From: Alcaligenaceae bacterium
Lineage (GTDB): Bacteria > Pseudomonadota > Gammaproteobacteria > Burkholderiales > Burkholderiaceae_B
DNA length: 56,415 nt
Assembly (NCBI GenBank): GCA_947378965.1
Contig: CANCMG010000015.1
Location: forward strand, 1 to 56,415
Direction of reading: 5' to 3'
Program-made: the position numbers and the translations under genes
The notes under the pieces: model-generated
Databases searched by the model: none
What the model saw: only the letters and a program-made list of their open reading frames with translations
Told to the model about the DNA's origin: nothing
Part shown: piece after piece, positions 16,283 to 25,315 of the stretch
Numbering within the stretch: the first letter of the stretch is position 1
Layout of the letters: each line of letters begins with the position of its first letter

Positions 16283-17995
16283 ATGTCCAAGCTTGGCGCT
16301 TCGCTTGGGCGACTAGGTTGTTTGGGTGTGTTGCTGCTGGCGCAGGCGCTGATGCAGATTTCTTTTGCCCAGCCCTTGGTAGTTGGCTCAAAACGTTTTA
16401 CCGAGTCATATATTCTTGGCGAGATCGTGAGCCAAGCGGTGACGGCAGCAGGACACGACCGGGTGATGCTGAAGTCTGGTCTGGGTAACACGGGTATTGT
16501 GTTATCGGCGTTACGCAGCGGTGAAATCGACCTCTATCCCGAATACACCGGCACCATCACGCGCGAGATTTTGAAAACGGAGCAGGTCTTGTCGCTTGCA
16601 GAGATCAATGCACGTCTCTTGCCAAGCGGGCTGCAAGCGGGCGTCTTGCTGGGTTTTGATAACTCTTATGTCTTGGCGGTTCGGCGCGACGTTGCCGAAA
16701 AATTGCAACTGCGTAGCATTTCTGATTTGGCGAAGCACTCCGAGTTGATTTTAGGATTGTCCCATGAATTCATTGGACGCAGCGATGGCTGGAAGGGCTT
16801 AGCTAACAGATATCAACTGAGCAAACTCGCGCCAAAGGGCTTGGATCACGGCCTGGCATACGAGGCGATCAGAGCGCGACAAATTGATGTGATGGATGCC
16901 TATGGCACGGATTCAAAGTTGCTGCGGGATCGACTCGTAGTCCTGCAAGATAATTTGAATTTTTTTCCAACGTATGACGCACTTTTGTTATATCGCTCGG
17001 ATGTGCCAACCAGGTTTGCGAGTACATGGAAAGTGCTGTCTGCGTTGCAGAACACAATTTCTCAACAGACAATGGGTGAGTTAAATGCCCGCGCTGAAGT
17101 CGATGGCCAGCCTTTTGCTGTCGTCGCTCGCGATTTTTTGCGAGGACAAGGTCAGGGGCAAGTGCAAGGATCAGGGCAAGTGCAAGTGCAAGGGCAAGGG
17201 CAAGGGCAAGCGCAAGTGCAAGGGCAAGGATCGGGGCAAGTGCAAGTGCAAGTGCAAGGGCAAGCGCAAGGATCAGGGCAAGTGCAACATCAGGTTCAGG
17301 TTCAGGGTACAACAAGCGCAACTGGGGTAGAGGGCAATTTGCCGCACGCCGAGCGCGCTTCGACTCGACAATCTTTTATGCACGTATTATTTGGCCCTGA
17401 TTTTTGGCGGTTGAGCGGGCAGCATCTATTCTTGGTGTTGGTGTCTTTGCTCTTAGCGATCGCGGTAGGAATCCCTTCGGGCGTGTTAATTTTTTATCGG
17501 CCTGGGGCAGGGCAGATTGTGTTGTCTGTCAGCAGTGTGATTCAAACAATCCCCTCACTTGCACTGTTGGCCTTTTTAATTTCTCTGTTTGGTTTAATCG
17601 GAACAATCCCGGCGATCGTGGCATTATTTTTGTACGCGCTGTTGCCGATCATTCAAAGTACGCATGCGGGTTTGAGCGAGATCTCGCCTTCAATGCGTCA
17701 GGCGGCCACTGCCTTGGGCCTTGGTGCTCGCGATCAACTCTGGTTTATTGAACTGCCTTTGGCGCGCACCGTGATTTTGAGTGGTATCAAAGTATCGGCG
17801 GTAATGAGTGTGGGTACTGCAACGATCGCTGCTTTCGTGGGGGCTGGCGGCTTTGGCGAGCGTATCGCTCAAGGTCTGGCCTTGAATGACACGTCGATGC
17901 TCTTGGCTGGTGCTATACCATCGGCGGGTTTGGCGTTGTTGATGCAATACGGGTTTTTTGTATTTGAGCGTAGGCTGAGCCGACGTACAAATTAA
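16283..17995 (+). CDS. Osmoprotectant/glycine betaine-type ABC transporter: binding domain fused to permease
   Basis: A fused importer subunit of 570 residues from the ATG at 16283, or 582 if the TAATG-coupled ATG at 16247 is used. I prefer 16283 because it begins a normal signal peptide ending FAQP. The OpuAC/ProX-like binding domain comes first (VVGSKRFTESYILGEI, EIDLYPEYTGTITREIL), then a Q/G/V-rich repeat at residues about 287-341. A permease with several helices and an EAA-type loop (MRQAATALGLGARDQLWFIELP) follows. Having the solute receptor N-terminal is the less common order. No ATPase gene is adjacent, so the partner must be encoded elsewhere. It follows selD closely, which may be co-transcription rather than shared function. 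Confidence 0.85.
   Translation: MSKLGASLGRLGCLGVLLLAQALMQISFAQPLVVGSKRFTESYILGEIVSQAVTAAGHDRVMLKSGLGNTGIVLSALRSGEIDLYPEYTGTITREILKTEQVLSLAEINARLLPSGLQAGVLLGFDNSYVLAVRRDVAEKLQLRSISDLAKHSELILGLSHEFIGRSDGWKGLANRYQLSKLAPKGLDHGLAYEAIRARQIDVMDAYGTDSKLLRDRLVVLQDNLNFFPTYDALLLYRSDVPTRFASTWKVLSALQNTISQQTMGELNARAEVDGQPFAVVARDFLRGQGQGQVQGSGQVQVQGQGQGQAQVQGQGSGQVQVQVQGQAQGSGQVQHQVQVQGTTSATGVEGNLPHAERASTRQSFMHVLFGPDFWRLSGQHLFLVLVSLLLAIAVGIPSGVLIFYRPGAGQIVLSVSSVIQTIPSLALLAFLISLFGLIGTIPAIVALFLYALLPIIQSTHAGLSEISPSMRQAATALGLGARDQLWFIELPLARTVILSGIKVSAVMSVGTATIAAFVGAGGFGERIAQGLALNDTSMLLAGAIPSAGLALLMQYGFFVFERRLSRRTN
17144..17307 (+). repeat. In-frame hexamer-type tandem repeat (GGGCAA/GTGCAA/GGATCA/GGTTCA variants)
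   Basis: About 27 six-base units coding for alternating Gly-Gln, Val-Gln and Gly-Ser dipeptides between the binding domain and permease. All units keep the reading frame. The last copies (CAGGTTCAGGTTCAGGG) have the same GGTTCA core as the Ser/Gly tract at 48389-48556. Unit order is irregular, suggesting repeated slippage or unequal exchange followed by substitution. Confidence 0.9.
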
Positions 17996-18020
17996 CGAGA
18001 TGCGCAGACATCCATCTCGT
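17995..18020. terminator. Hairpin between convergent genes
   Basis: ACGAGATG (17995-18002) and CATCTCGT (18013-18020) form a perfect 8-bp stem with a 10-base loop in the 36-base gap between the transporter and the CoA-transferase gene. It could serve both strands. No strong U-tract follows on either side. Confidence 0.4.
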
Positions 18021-18031
18021 TCAGGAGGAGG

Positions 18032-19576
18032 TCAACACTTCCAATTCGCTTCGCTGCTACCCAGTGGCCCAGAAGGCTGATCCCATTGCATACTGATCCC
18101 AGAGACATCAACTGGCCAATGCAACCGCCGCGCAGCACCCCAGAAGGTATCTTCAATTGCAGGGGCTTGATCTGCCTCGGTTTCTTGCGCTAACGCCTGA
18201 TTACTTTTCTCTGCGTGGTTAAGGGTTGTCATGAGCAGCGCCCCTGTTCGTGCGAGCGAGGCCCGCGCGATGCTGCCCGCACCAGTTCGTAGTCGCACCT
18301 CAAGGCCACGCAACGCAGCGGTAGCTAAGATATAGCCAGTCGCGTGATCAAGTGCCTGTACCGGTAAAGGTTTTGGTGTGGCGCTGCCTGCGAGTTGTTG
18401 CCCCGCGTGCGCAATGCCAGTACTCATTTGTACCAAGCTATCAAAGCCGCGACGATGTTTCCAGGGGCCAGTAAAACCGTAGGCATCTAACGAGACATCC
18501 ACCAAGCCTGGTCTGATTGTTTGTCGTTGCTCTGCATCGAGGCCCAGCGCTGACAACGCATCGCTGCGATAACCGTGCACAAGGATATCGGCTCCGCTTA
18601 GCAAGCTGATCCAACGTTCGCGCTCAGAGGCATTGCGCAAATCAAGGCGAGTGCAGCGCTTACCGAGGGTCATCTCTGGTGCTAACGTCGGCTCATCCCA
18701 CCAGGGTGGGTCGACACGCAAGACTTCAGCACCTAAGCCCGCAAGCATGCGGGTGGCCGAAGGCCCTGCCAAGACGCGCGTCATATCAAGTACCCTAAGG
18801 CCTTGCAGCGGACGGTCGCGGTTGAACTCCCAAAAGGGTTTGGCTATCGGGGCGCCAGGCTGCCAGTGCAGCAGAGGTTCGTTCAGTACGGCTTGGCCTT
18901 GTGCGTGAGCCTGCCAGTCTTGCCATGAGCGCATCGTTGCTGCACAGCCCCCTTCAGCTAAAACCCTGGCTTCAAGTGCGTCAGCATTCCAGGTGGCAAC
19001 GGCTTGCGCAACATCGGCACGTCCGTTGGGCGCAGCGAGCTTGAGTGCGCGTAGAGCGGCGGCCCGGTGGTGTGAGGCGTTGGTGTGTAGCCTGATCCAT
19101 CCATCAGCGGTTTGATAGTCACCCACCACAAAATCTTCAGCAGAAGGGGGTGTCCAGCCGCTTGGACGCAGCGAGTACGCAAACCAAAACGAGGCGAGGC
19201 GGCGATCGACGTTGACGGTTTTTATTGAAGCTGAGGCGTTTGTTGGAGTTGCACCGTGCGCAAACGCCGCAGCTATCGCAGCAGGCACTGACGCGGAATC
19301 CATGACACCACGCGCTGAAACGAAATCCATGGCACCAAGCGCTAGTGTTTGGTCACCTTTCGACACTAAATCAATTGCTTCAAGTAAAGAGCTGAGCGCG
19401 AGCCCTGCGGCACCCATTGCCGCGGCGGCTAAATCTGTGACTGCAAAGACCGAAGGTAGCTCGCCTGCACCCGTGAACCTCACCCGATTCAATTGCAGTT
19501 CGCTGCCTTGTGCTGCAAGCCAGATCGCTTTGAGTAGCTGCGGGGCTAAATTGTTTGAGTTGATGAGAATCGACAT
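18032..19576 (-). CDS. CaiB/BaiF-family (class III) CoA-transferase
   Basis: A 514-residue protein moving CoA between carboxylic acids. The core starts at about residue 258 with GLRVLDMTRVLAGPSATRMLAGLGAEVLRVDPP, the conserved N-terminal motif of family III enzymes. YGFTGPWKHRRGFDSLVQMSTGIA and PLPVQALDHATGYI follow as expected. The preceding 250 residues form an additional, less conserved segment containing part of a second CaiB-like domain. The catalytic Asp normally lies in the middle of the fold, but I could not place it securely. It is convergent with the osmoprotectant gene and divergent from feoA. The substrate is unknown. Confidence 0.85.
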   Translation of the reverse strand: MSILINSNNLAPQLLKAIWLAAQGSELQLNRVRFTGAGELPSVFAVTDLAAAAMGAAGLALSSLLEAIDLVSKGDQTLALGAMDFVSARGVMDSASVPAAIAAAFAHGATPTNASASIKTVNVDRRLASFWFAYSLRPSGWTPPSAEDFVVGDYQTADGWIRLHTNASHHRAAALRALKLAAPNGRADVAQAVATWNADALEARVLAEGGCAATMRSWQDWQAHAQGQAVLNEPLLHWQPGAPIAKPFWEFNRDRPLQGLRVLDMTRVLAGPSATRMLAGLGAEVLRVDPPWWDEPTLAPEMTLGKRCTRLDLRNASERERWISLLSGADILVHGYRSDALSALGLDAEQRQTIRPGLVDVSLDAYGFTGPWKHRRGFDSLVQMSTGIAHAGQQLAGSATPKPLPVQALDHATGYILATAALRGLEVRLRTGAGSIARASLARTGALLMTTLNHAEKSNQALAQETEADQAPAIEDTFWGAARRLHWPVDVSGISMQWDQPSGPLGSSEANWKC

Positions 19577-19705
19577 ATTGTGTGCAAGCTGATCTAGGTC
19601 AAGGTGTTGAGTGAAAGACTGTGTGAAAGTCGTGTTTTAGGCATAGCCAGCAAAAAGAACGGCGTTGAGTAGGACGATCTAAGAAGAACTACTGGTATCA
19701 TTTAA

Positions 19706-19724
19706 GATAATAACAATTCTCATT
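19706..19724. promoter_or_regulatory. Fur-box-like site upstream of feoAB
   Basis: GATAATAACAATTCTCATT matches 13 of 19 positions of the classical Fur consensus GATAATGATAATCATTATC by my own alignment. On the other strand it reads AATGAGAATTGTTATTATC, also typical of Fur sites. It ends 24 bases before the feoA start and lies within the expected promoter. Iron repression of feoAB and the coupled downstream gene is a fair prediction. Confidence 0.65.
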
Positions 19725-19748
19725 TAGAGGTCGGCGCTCAGGCGGGTG

Positions 19749-20021
19749 ATGCAACCATTACATACAGCGCAAGTTGGGCAGTTATATCGGATCGCTGAGG
19801 TTCAGGCAAACGCCCTGATGCCCGGTTGCGATCGACAGCTCAATGAACTCGGTTTCTTGGTGGGTGAGCAGGTCATGGTTCTGCGGCGCGCAATGCTTGG
19901 TGCTGATCCGCTTGTCGTTCGTATTGGCATGTCAACCTTTGCGTTGCGTGCCGCTGAGGCGGCGTTGGTCGGTGTGTACCTCGATTCCGACACTACGTCA
20001 GCAGCGGACGGCATTGCGTGA
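19749..20021 (+). CDS. feoA: FeoA, ferrous iron transport accessory protein
   Basis: A 90-residue SH3-like cytoplasmic protein that modulates FeoB. Family pattern: short N-terminal strand, ANALMPGCDRQLNELGFLVGEQVMVLRRAMLGADPLVVRIGMSTFALR, ending before the final strand. The ATG at 19749 is preferred; a GTG one codon earlier (19746) is also possible. It overlaps feoB by four bases (19018-style ATGA/GTGA coupling at 20018-20021). The Fur-like site is just upstream. No feoC is visible. Confidence 0.9.
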   Translation: MQPLHTAQVGQLYRIAEVQANALMPGCDRQLNELGFLVGEQVMVLRRAMLGADPLVVRIGMSTFALRAAEAALVGVYLDSDTTSAADGIA

Positions 20022-21901
20022 TTGAAGCGCCGATCCATCTCTACCCCACCGGCCCGCTTGTGGCGCTGGTGGGTAATCCCAATTGCGGTAAAACTGCTTT
20101 GTTCAATCGCCTCACCGGGAGCCGCCAAAAGGTGGCCAATTACGCTGGGGTGACGGTCGAGCGCAAAGAAGGTCGGCTTGTGACGCCTGGTGGTAAAAGC
20201 CTTCGCATACTTGACTTACCCGGCACGTATAGTTTGTATCCACGCTCGCTTGATGAGCGCGTCACGTGCGACGTGCTGGCGGGTCGTGCGGCAGGCGAAA
20301 AACGCCCCGACCTAGTCGTTTGTGTCGTCGATGCAACCAACTTGCGTCGCAGCTTGCGACTGGTCTTGGCCGTGCAGCGCATGCGCTTACCCTTTGTCGT
20401 AGCCTTAAATATGTCTGACGAGGCGTTTGCGCGCGGGATCCGGATCGATGAGGCGCTTCTGGCTGCCAAGCTTGGCGTTCCAGTGGTGGCGACTGTCGCC
20501 ATTGAGATGCAGGGTGATCAGGCGCTGCGCACGCTCCTCGATGACGCGGCTGTCTGGCAAGCCAGCACGTTCGAATCTGATTTACCTGAGGCCGAACAAA
20601 ACCTACAGCTTGATCACGAGCGTGTTCAGTCAATTTTACGAGCACTCAATCTGGATCGCATCACTCCGGATGAGACCACTGCGAAGATTGATCGCGTGCT
20701 GTTGCATCCCGTGCTAGGCCCTGTGATTTTGATGCTGTTGTTGTTTCTGATTTTTCAGGCAATGTTTAGCTGGGCAGCTTTGCCAATGGAGTGGATCAAA
20801 GACGCCACGACTTGGTTTTCAGAACAGGTGGTTCAGTGGTTACCCGATAACTGGCTGCGCAGCCTGTTAGTCGATGGCATCATCGCAGGTGCTGGTGCCG
20901 TAATTGTTTTTTTGCCGCAGATTTTGATTTTGTTTGGTTGGATTTTGATTCTCGAAGAGTCGGGCTACCTGCCTCGCGCGGCCTACTTGCTTGATCGCCT
21001 CATGGGCTCAGTCGGGTTATCTGGGCGTTCTTTCATCCCCCTCTTGTCGAGCTTTGCGTGCGCGATCCCTGGCATCATTGCGATTCGCACGATACCCAAT
21101 GCACGCGATCGTGTCGTGACAATGTTAATTGCACCGTTGATGACGTGCTCTGCGCGCTTGCCAATTTATGCACTATTGATTGCAGCCTTTATCCCCCAAA
21201 AAACAATCGCTGGTTTTTTGCAATTGCAGGGCCTGGTGATGTTTGTGCTTTATCTGGCTGGCATTTTGGGGGCGATGGCAGTGGCATGGCTATTAAAAAC
21301 ACTCACTGCTGCAGGCCGCCAGGTGCGCCCCTTGATGATGGAGTTACCCACCTATCGTCGCCCGCATCTGCGCAATATTTTGATGGGCTTATTACATCGC
21401 GCCCAACTATTTATGCGCCGCGTCGGTGGTGTGATTATGGTGTTGACGATTGCCTTATGGTTTTTGGCTAGTTTTCCAGGTGCGCCTGAAGGTGCCACCA
21501 ATGCAGCAATTGAATATAGTTTTGCGGGCATGCTTGGCCAGGCCTTGGCAGTTGTGTTGGCTCCAATTGGTTTTAACTGGCAGATATCGATTGCCTTGAT
21601 ACCTGGTATGGCTGCACGCGAAGTGGCGATTAGTGCGCTTGGTACGGTCTACGCACTTTCGGCGACTGGTGCCTCGGCGGCAGATAATTTGGGGCCCTTG
21701 TTGGCGCAGCAATGGAGTTTGCCAACAGCCTTAGCGATGCTTGCTTGGTATGTCTTTGCGCCGCAATGTATTTCGACCATCGCAACCCTCAAGCGCGAAA
21801 GCGGTGGTTGGACAGTCCCTGTGATTGCCACCACGTATTTATTTGTATTGGCATACCTTGCCGCATTTATCACCTATCGCGTCGCGCTAGCCTTATCGTG
21901 A
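20018..21901 (+). CDS. feoB: FeoB, ferrous iron transporter with G-protein domain
   Basis: A 627-residue inner-membrane Fe(II) permease. The cytosolic G domain has G1 GNPNCGKTALFN, G2/G3 NYAGVTVERKEG and DLPGTYSL, and a G4-like LNMSDE. After it comes the membrane part with two gate-like repeats; LLSSFACAIPGIIAIRTIPNARDRVVTMLIAPLMTCSARLPIYALLI holds the conserved cysteine-containing permeation segment. It is somewhat shorter than E. coli FeoB (773 residues), as in many betaproteobacteria. It starts on the feoA stop and its own stop overlaps the next gene (GTGA at 21898). Expression is probably iron-repressed through the upstream site. Confidence 0.95.
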   Translation: MIEAPIHLYPTGPLVALVGNPNCGKTALFNRLTGSRQKVANYAGVTVERKEGRLVTPGGKSLRILDLPGTYSLYPRSLDERVTCDVLAGRAAGEKRPDLVVCVVDATNLRRSLRLVLAVQRMRLPFVVALNMSDEAFARGIRIDEALLAAKLGVPVVATVAIEMQGDQALRTLLDDAAVWQASTFESDLPEAEQNLQLDHERVQSILRALNLDRITPDETTAKIDRVLLHPVLGPVILMLLLFLIFQAMFSWAALPMEWIKDATTWFSEQVVQWLPDNWLRSLLVDGIIAGAGAVIVFLPQILILFGWILILEESGYLPRAAYLLDRLMGSVGLSGRSFIPLLSSFACAIPGIIAIRTIPNARDRVVTMLIAPLMTCSARLPIYALLIAAFIPQKTIAGFLQLQGLVMFVLYLAGILGAMAVAWLLKTLTAAGRQVRPLMMELPTYRRPHLRNILMGLLHRAQLFMRRVGGVIMVLTIALWFLASFPGAPEGATNAAIEYSFAGMLGQALAVVLAPIGFNWQISIALIPGMAAREVAISALGTVYALSATGASAADNLGPLLAQQWSLPTALAMLAWYVFAPQCISTIATLKRESGGWTVPVIATTYLFVLAYLAAFITYRVALALS

Positions 21902-22932
21902 AAAACGTCATCGTTTTTATCCGAAGTATGCAGTTTTTAGGGACACAAATTGTGTCTTATCCGCTGCTCTATCAAATCAAACAGTTTTGGCCTGCATGCA
22001 CGTTGCGCGTTGTGGCGCAAGACGCTGTGGGTCAGCATTACCTGACCTTACCGTGGGTGGATGCGTTTACTCAGGCCGATACCTTGCCTGAGGTGTATCG
22101 GGCGCTGGACGGCAGCGCAGATATGGTGATTGCACTGCACTTTGCCAGCGAAAAATACGGTATTGCTGCTTTGCTAAAGCGTCCAACGTATCGCTTGGGT
22201 TTCAAAAATGGTCGCGTTACGGATTTTGTCTGGACGCATTCGCACCGCAAAGATTTTTCTGAATACATGGGGTTAGCAAATCTGCGAGTGTTAGCGGCTT
22301 TTAAAGATTTTGATCCCGCGCAAGCGGCGCGGCAGTTTGTGCAAGCCTTGGCAGCCATCGAAGGCGGGGCCTCAACGGTTTGTTCTCCTGAGCTCGCCAA
22401 TGCGAACGACCTGCCGAAGAGTCGCTCGCAACCTCTCGAATCAAGCACTCAGTCAGCGAGTGTTGATGACATAAATACCGCAGAGATCGTCTTGATGCCG
22501 GGCGGCGGTGCCGGTGAGTACAAACGCTGGCCGATCGAACACTATGTGGCGCTGGCTGACTTATTCAAGTCGACAGTCCTCCCGCAAGCGAGGTTTTGTT
22601 TTGTGATGGGCCCGGACGAAGCCGAGCAACATCGTTGGCTACAAAGCCTTGGACGCAGTGATTTTGTCTTTCTCATGACACGCCCGATTGCTGACATTGC
22701 AAAGGCGGTGATGGCTGCCAAACTGGTGGTCGCAAATGATTGCGGTCCGTCGCATTTGGCGCAATTTTCTGGCGTCCCTTATGTGGGTGTGTTTCACGAA
22801 AGCAATCGCGAATGGTTCTGGGCACGTGACACCAGCGTCGATGTTTTACCGCAAGATGGCACGAACGAGATTAAAAACGTCACGCCCGAACAGGTCTTGG
22901 CCGCATCGCGGCGGGTCTTGAACGCCGGTTGA
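21898..22932 (+). CDS. Glycosyltransferase family 9 (heptosyltransferase-like)
   Basis: A 344-residue GT-B enzyme of the family that adds heptoses to the LPS core. The start is a GTG overlapping the feoB stop, giving KNVIVFIRSMQFLGTQIVSYP, the typical N-terminus; the open frame upstream to 21712 lies inside feoB and is ignored. The donor-site half has LMPGGGAGEYKRWPIEHYVALADLF and the hallmark VANDCGPSHLAQFSGVPYVGVFH. A Ser/Gln-rich insertion (about residues 165-190) lengthens the interdomain linker. Coupling to feoB implies iron-linked expression of an envelope-sugar enzyme, which is unusual; it may just be operon hitch-hiking. Confidence 0.85.
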   Translation: MKNVIVFIRSMQFLGTQIVSYPLLYQIKQFWPACTLRVVAQDAVGQHYLTLPWVDAFTQADTLPEVYRALDGSADMVIALHFASEKYGIAALLKRPTYRLGFKNGRVTDFVWTHSHRKDFSEYMGLANLRVLAAFKDFDPAQAARQFVQALAAIEGGASTVCSPELANANDLPKSRSQPLESSTQSASVDDINTAEIVLMPGGGAGEYKRWPIEHYVALADLFKSTVLPQARFCFVMGPDEAEQHRWLQSLGRSDFVFLMTRPIADIAKAVMAAKLVVANDCGPSHLAQFSGVPYVGVFHESNREWFWARDTSVDVLPQDGTNEIKNVTPEQVLAASRRVLNAG

Positions 22933-23035
22933 TGCTCACCTGGGCAGCAACGTGGCGGTTTTTGAGCGCTAAGTGCCGCACGCTATTGGTTGGGCCGAAA
23001 GGTGTGTTTCGTGATCAGCGATATGTGTGTCTGAC

Positions 23036-23824
23036 TCAGGATTGTGCGATCACAGTGTTACGAAGCGTACCGATTCCAGTGATTTCAACTTCACAGACGT
23101 CACCTGGTTTCATGTTGCGTGGCGCACCGTCTGTACCCATCCAAATGATATCGCCCGGGTAAAGGGTGCAGTACTTGCTAATCTCGACAATATAGGTTTC
23201 TACGTCGTGGTGCATATCGCCGGTGGCGAAGCGCTCAACCTCTTCATTATTTAAGCGAACAATCGTCGTCATCTTGCGGTAGTCAAGATCAGTGGCGATC
23301 CATGGCCCCATTGGGTTAAACGTGTCACAGTTCTTGGCGCGCCAGTTGGTGCGGTCACTGCGTTGCCAGTTTCTTTCGCTTACATCGTTGCCGATAGTCC
23401 AACCAAAAACGTGCTCTAAGGCGTTTTCGGGTTGAATAAATCTGCCTTCTTTACCGATGACAACAACGAGTTCGCCCTCATACTGAAAGTCTTCGCCGGC
23501 ATCTTTGGGTTTGATGATCGGATCGTTTTGCCCACAAAGCGCATTATTGGCTCGATAGGCTACATCGGGCCGCGGTGGAAAGTTTGGTTCAACACCCGTA
23601 CGCTTTGCGATCGCGATGATATGAGCAGGGTAATTGAGCCCGACGCAATAAAAAGTGGGTGGTACGACTGGAGCAAGAAGCTTGACCGAGGATAGTGGAT
23701 ATTTGGCGCCTGTTTCGGTTGGGTTTCCCCAGGGCATTCCGTGTACCACTACGATTTCATCATCATGAAGCCAGCCATATTCGATGACGTTATTTTTTTT
23801 AAAGCGACACCATCTCTTACTCAT
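23036..23824 (-). CDS. Fumarylacetoacetate hydrolase-family protein
   Basis: A 262-residue enzyme of the FAH superfamily (hydrolases, decarboxylases and isomerases of keto acids). Metal-binding residues are visible in DFQYEGELVVVIGKEGR (Glu pair) and VFGWTIGNDVSERNWQ (Asp). PGDIIWMGTDGAP and KPGDVCEVEITGIGTLRN form the conserved C-terminal part. Short bacterial members usually cleave acylpyruvates or decarboxylate oxaloacetate-like acids. It is 142 bases downstream of the FMN-dependent oxidase on the same strand and may form a catabolic pair with it: oxidation of a 2-hydroxy acid to a 2-oxo acid, then cleavage. That pathway is inference. Confidence 0.88.
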   Translation of the reverse strand: MSKRWCRFKKNNVIEYGWLHDDEIVVVHGMPWGNPTETGAKYPLSSVKLLAPVVPPTFYCVGLNYPAHIIAIAKRTGVEPNFPPRPDVAYRANNALCGQNDPIIKPKDAGEDFQYEGELVVVIGKEGRFIQPENALEHVFGWTIGNDVSERNWQRSDRTNWRAKNCDTFNPMGPWIATDLDYRKMTTIVRLNNEEVERFATGDMHHDVETYIVEISKYCTLYPGDIIWMGTDGAPRNMKPGDVCEVEITGIGTLRNTVIAQS

Positions 23825-23966
23825 AAATTTCTCCTGTTGATGACTCGATCATTTTGGATGAAACTAGACTCTTTTTCGCCGCCGTCTCTAACTGAACGCA
23901 CGGCTATGATTATGTAACCTTTGTTGCTGAGCGATGACCCGGATTGAGTGAGTCCCCTCCTTCAGG

Positions 23967-25157
23967 TCACATCGCTAGGGGCATATGTGGAGTATCCACA
24001 AACTCAAGAAGATTGCGATTGAGTTCAGCAATATGGTTGCAGCCAAGGTAGGCCAGGGTCCGACTAATTTCTTCGTGATAAAACTGGATCGCGCGTGCGA
24101 CACCGGCCTCTTGAGCGATCGTCGCGCCCCAGAGTGTTGAGCGACCGATCAAAACTAAGTTTGCCCCAAGTGCAAGCGCTTTGACGACGTCACTGCCACG
24201 ACGAAAGCCGCTGTCTACGATGATGGTGGTTTTATGTCCTACCGCATCGACAATGCCAGGCAAGACTTCTATGGGTGCCATCGAGCTATCAAAGTTTCGA
24301 CCGCCATGATTAGATACAACGATGCCATCCGCCCCTTTTGCAATGGCGCGTTCAGCATCTTGTGGCGTCAGAATCCCCTTGACGATGAGCTTTCCAGGCC
24401 ACATATCGCGCAGTATTGATAAGTCGTCCCAAGACAGTGAGTCATTTTTAGTTTTGCGTTCGGCAGACGAGACCTGGGTATAGCGCTCTTTGAGTTCGGT
24501 TGGATAGTTTTCGCGTTTGGGCATCCCTGTTGTGACCAAATATCTGCCCAACACGGTCAACAACCACGCCGGATGCGTTAAGACATCAAGTGTATTTTTT
24601 CGGTTATAGCTAAAGGGAGCCGTAAACCCATTACGAACATTGTATTCACGGTTGGTATTGACAGGGCCATCAACGGTGACGACCAACGCCTCATAGCCCG
24701 CACGTTTCGCGCGCTCGACCAGCATGTGCGACAGCTTGACATCAGACCACATGTAAAGCTGAAACCACAAGGTGCCACCGACTAGGTTGGCAACGTCCTC
24801 CATGCTGGTGGTTGAACCGGTTGCTAAAGTAAACGGGATATTTGCTGCTTTGGCTGCACGTGCGAGTGCTAGTTCGCCCTTGTAGGCAAGCATTCCGGCC
24901 GCCCCAGTTGGTGCGATAGCGATAGGCATGTCATGGCTTTTGCCAAACAGAGAGATCCTTTGATCCCGTTTTGAGACATCAACCAAAACCTGTGTTTTTA
25001 GTTTGATACGCTCGAATGCAGCGCGATTATTGCGCAGCGCAACCTCGTCTTCAGTGCCTCGATCGACGAACTCAAAGAGCCACTTCGGCAGCCGTTTTTT
25101 GGCCATCATGCGAAGGTCGTGCACATTTTGTGCATCGCTTGGGTTAATCTTAAACAT
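23967..25157 (-). CDS. FMN-dependent alpha-hydroxy-acid oxidase/dehydrogenase (LldD/glycolate oxidase family)
   Basis: A 396-residue flavoprotein oxidising 2-hydroxy acids to 2-oxo acids. It shows APTGAAGMLAYKGELALARAAK, the FMN-binding lysine in LIVKGILTPQDAERA, the catalytic His and substrate Arg in VSNHGGRNFDSS, and the phosphate-binding GFRRGSDVVKALALGANLVLIGR. The ATG at 25157 has AAGGA upstream and begins the fold; 25 more codons are open before it without function. Lactate, mandelate or glycolate-like acids are possible substrates. It is divergent from the TPP-dependent enzyme across a 251-base region that carries phased repeats. Confidence 0.9.
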   Translation of the reverse strand: MFKINPSDAQNVHDLRMMAKKRLPKWLFEFVDRGTEDEVALRNNRAAFERIKLKTQVLVDVSKRDQRISLFGKSHDMPIAIAPTGAAGMLAYKGELALARAAKAANIPFTLATGSTTSMEDVANLVGGTLWFQLYMWSDVKLSHMLVERAKRAGYEALVVTVDGPVNTNREYNVRNGFTAPFSYNRKNTLDVLTHPAWLLTVLGRYLVTTGMPKRENYPTELKERYTQVSSAERKTKNDSLSWDDLSILRDMWPGKLIVKGILTPQDAERAIAKGADGIVVSNHGGRNFDSSMAPIEVLPGIVDAVGHKTTIIVDSGFRRGSDVVKALALGANLVLIGRSTLWGATIAQEAGVARAIQFYHEEISRTLAYLGCNHIAELNRNLLEFVDTPHMPLAM

Positions 25158-25315
25158 GAATGAATCCTTGTCTCGTTGCGCGTGAGAGTGGCTGGGGTAA
25201 TCGGGCCAACTCTGAGCGTTGATTTCGATCAACCGTTATATTTTCATTTAATGTACTACAGTGTGGAGGCTATATTCTGCGCTTGAGTCCTTGAGGTGCT
25301 GGCGGCTACACATGA

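Noticed and set aside
16869-17321. Minus-strand Ala/Leu-rich frame resembling a membrane protein
   Set aside because: The hydrophobic look comes from the complement of the GGGCAA/GTGCAA repeat in the transporter gene.
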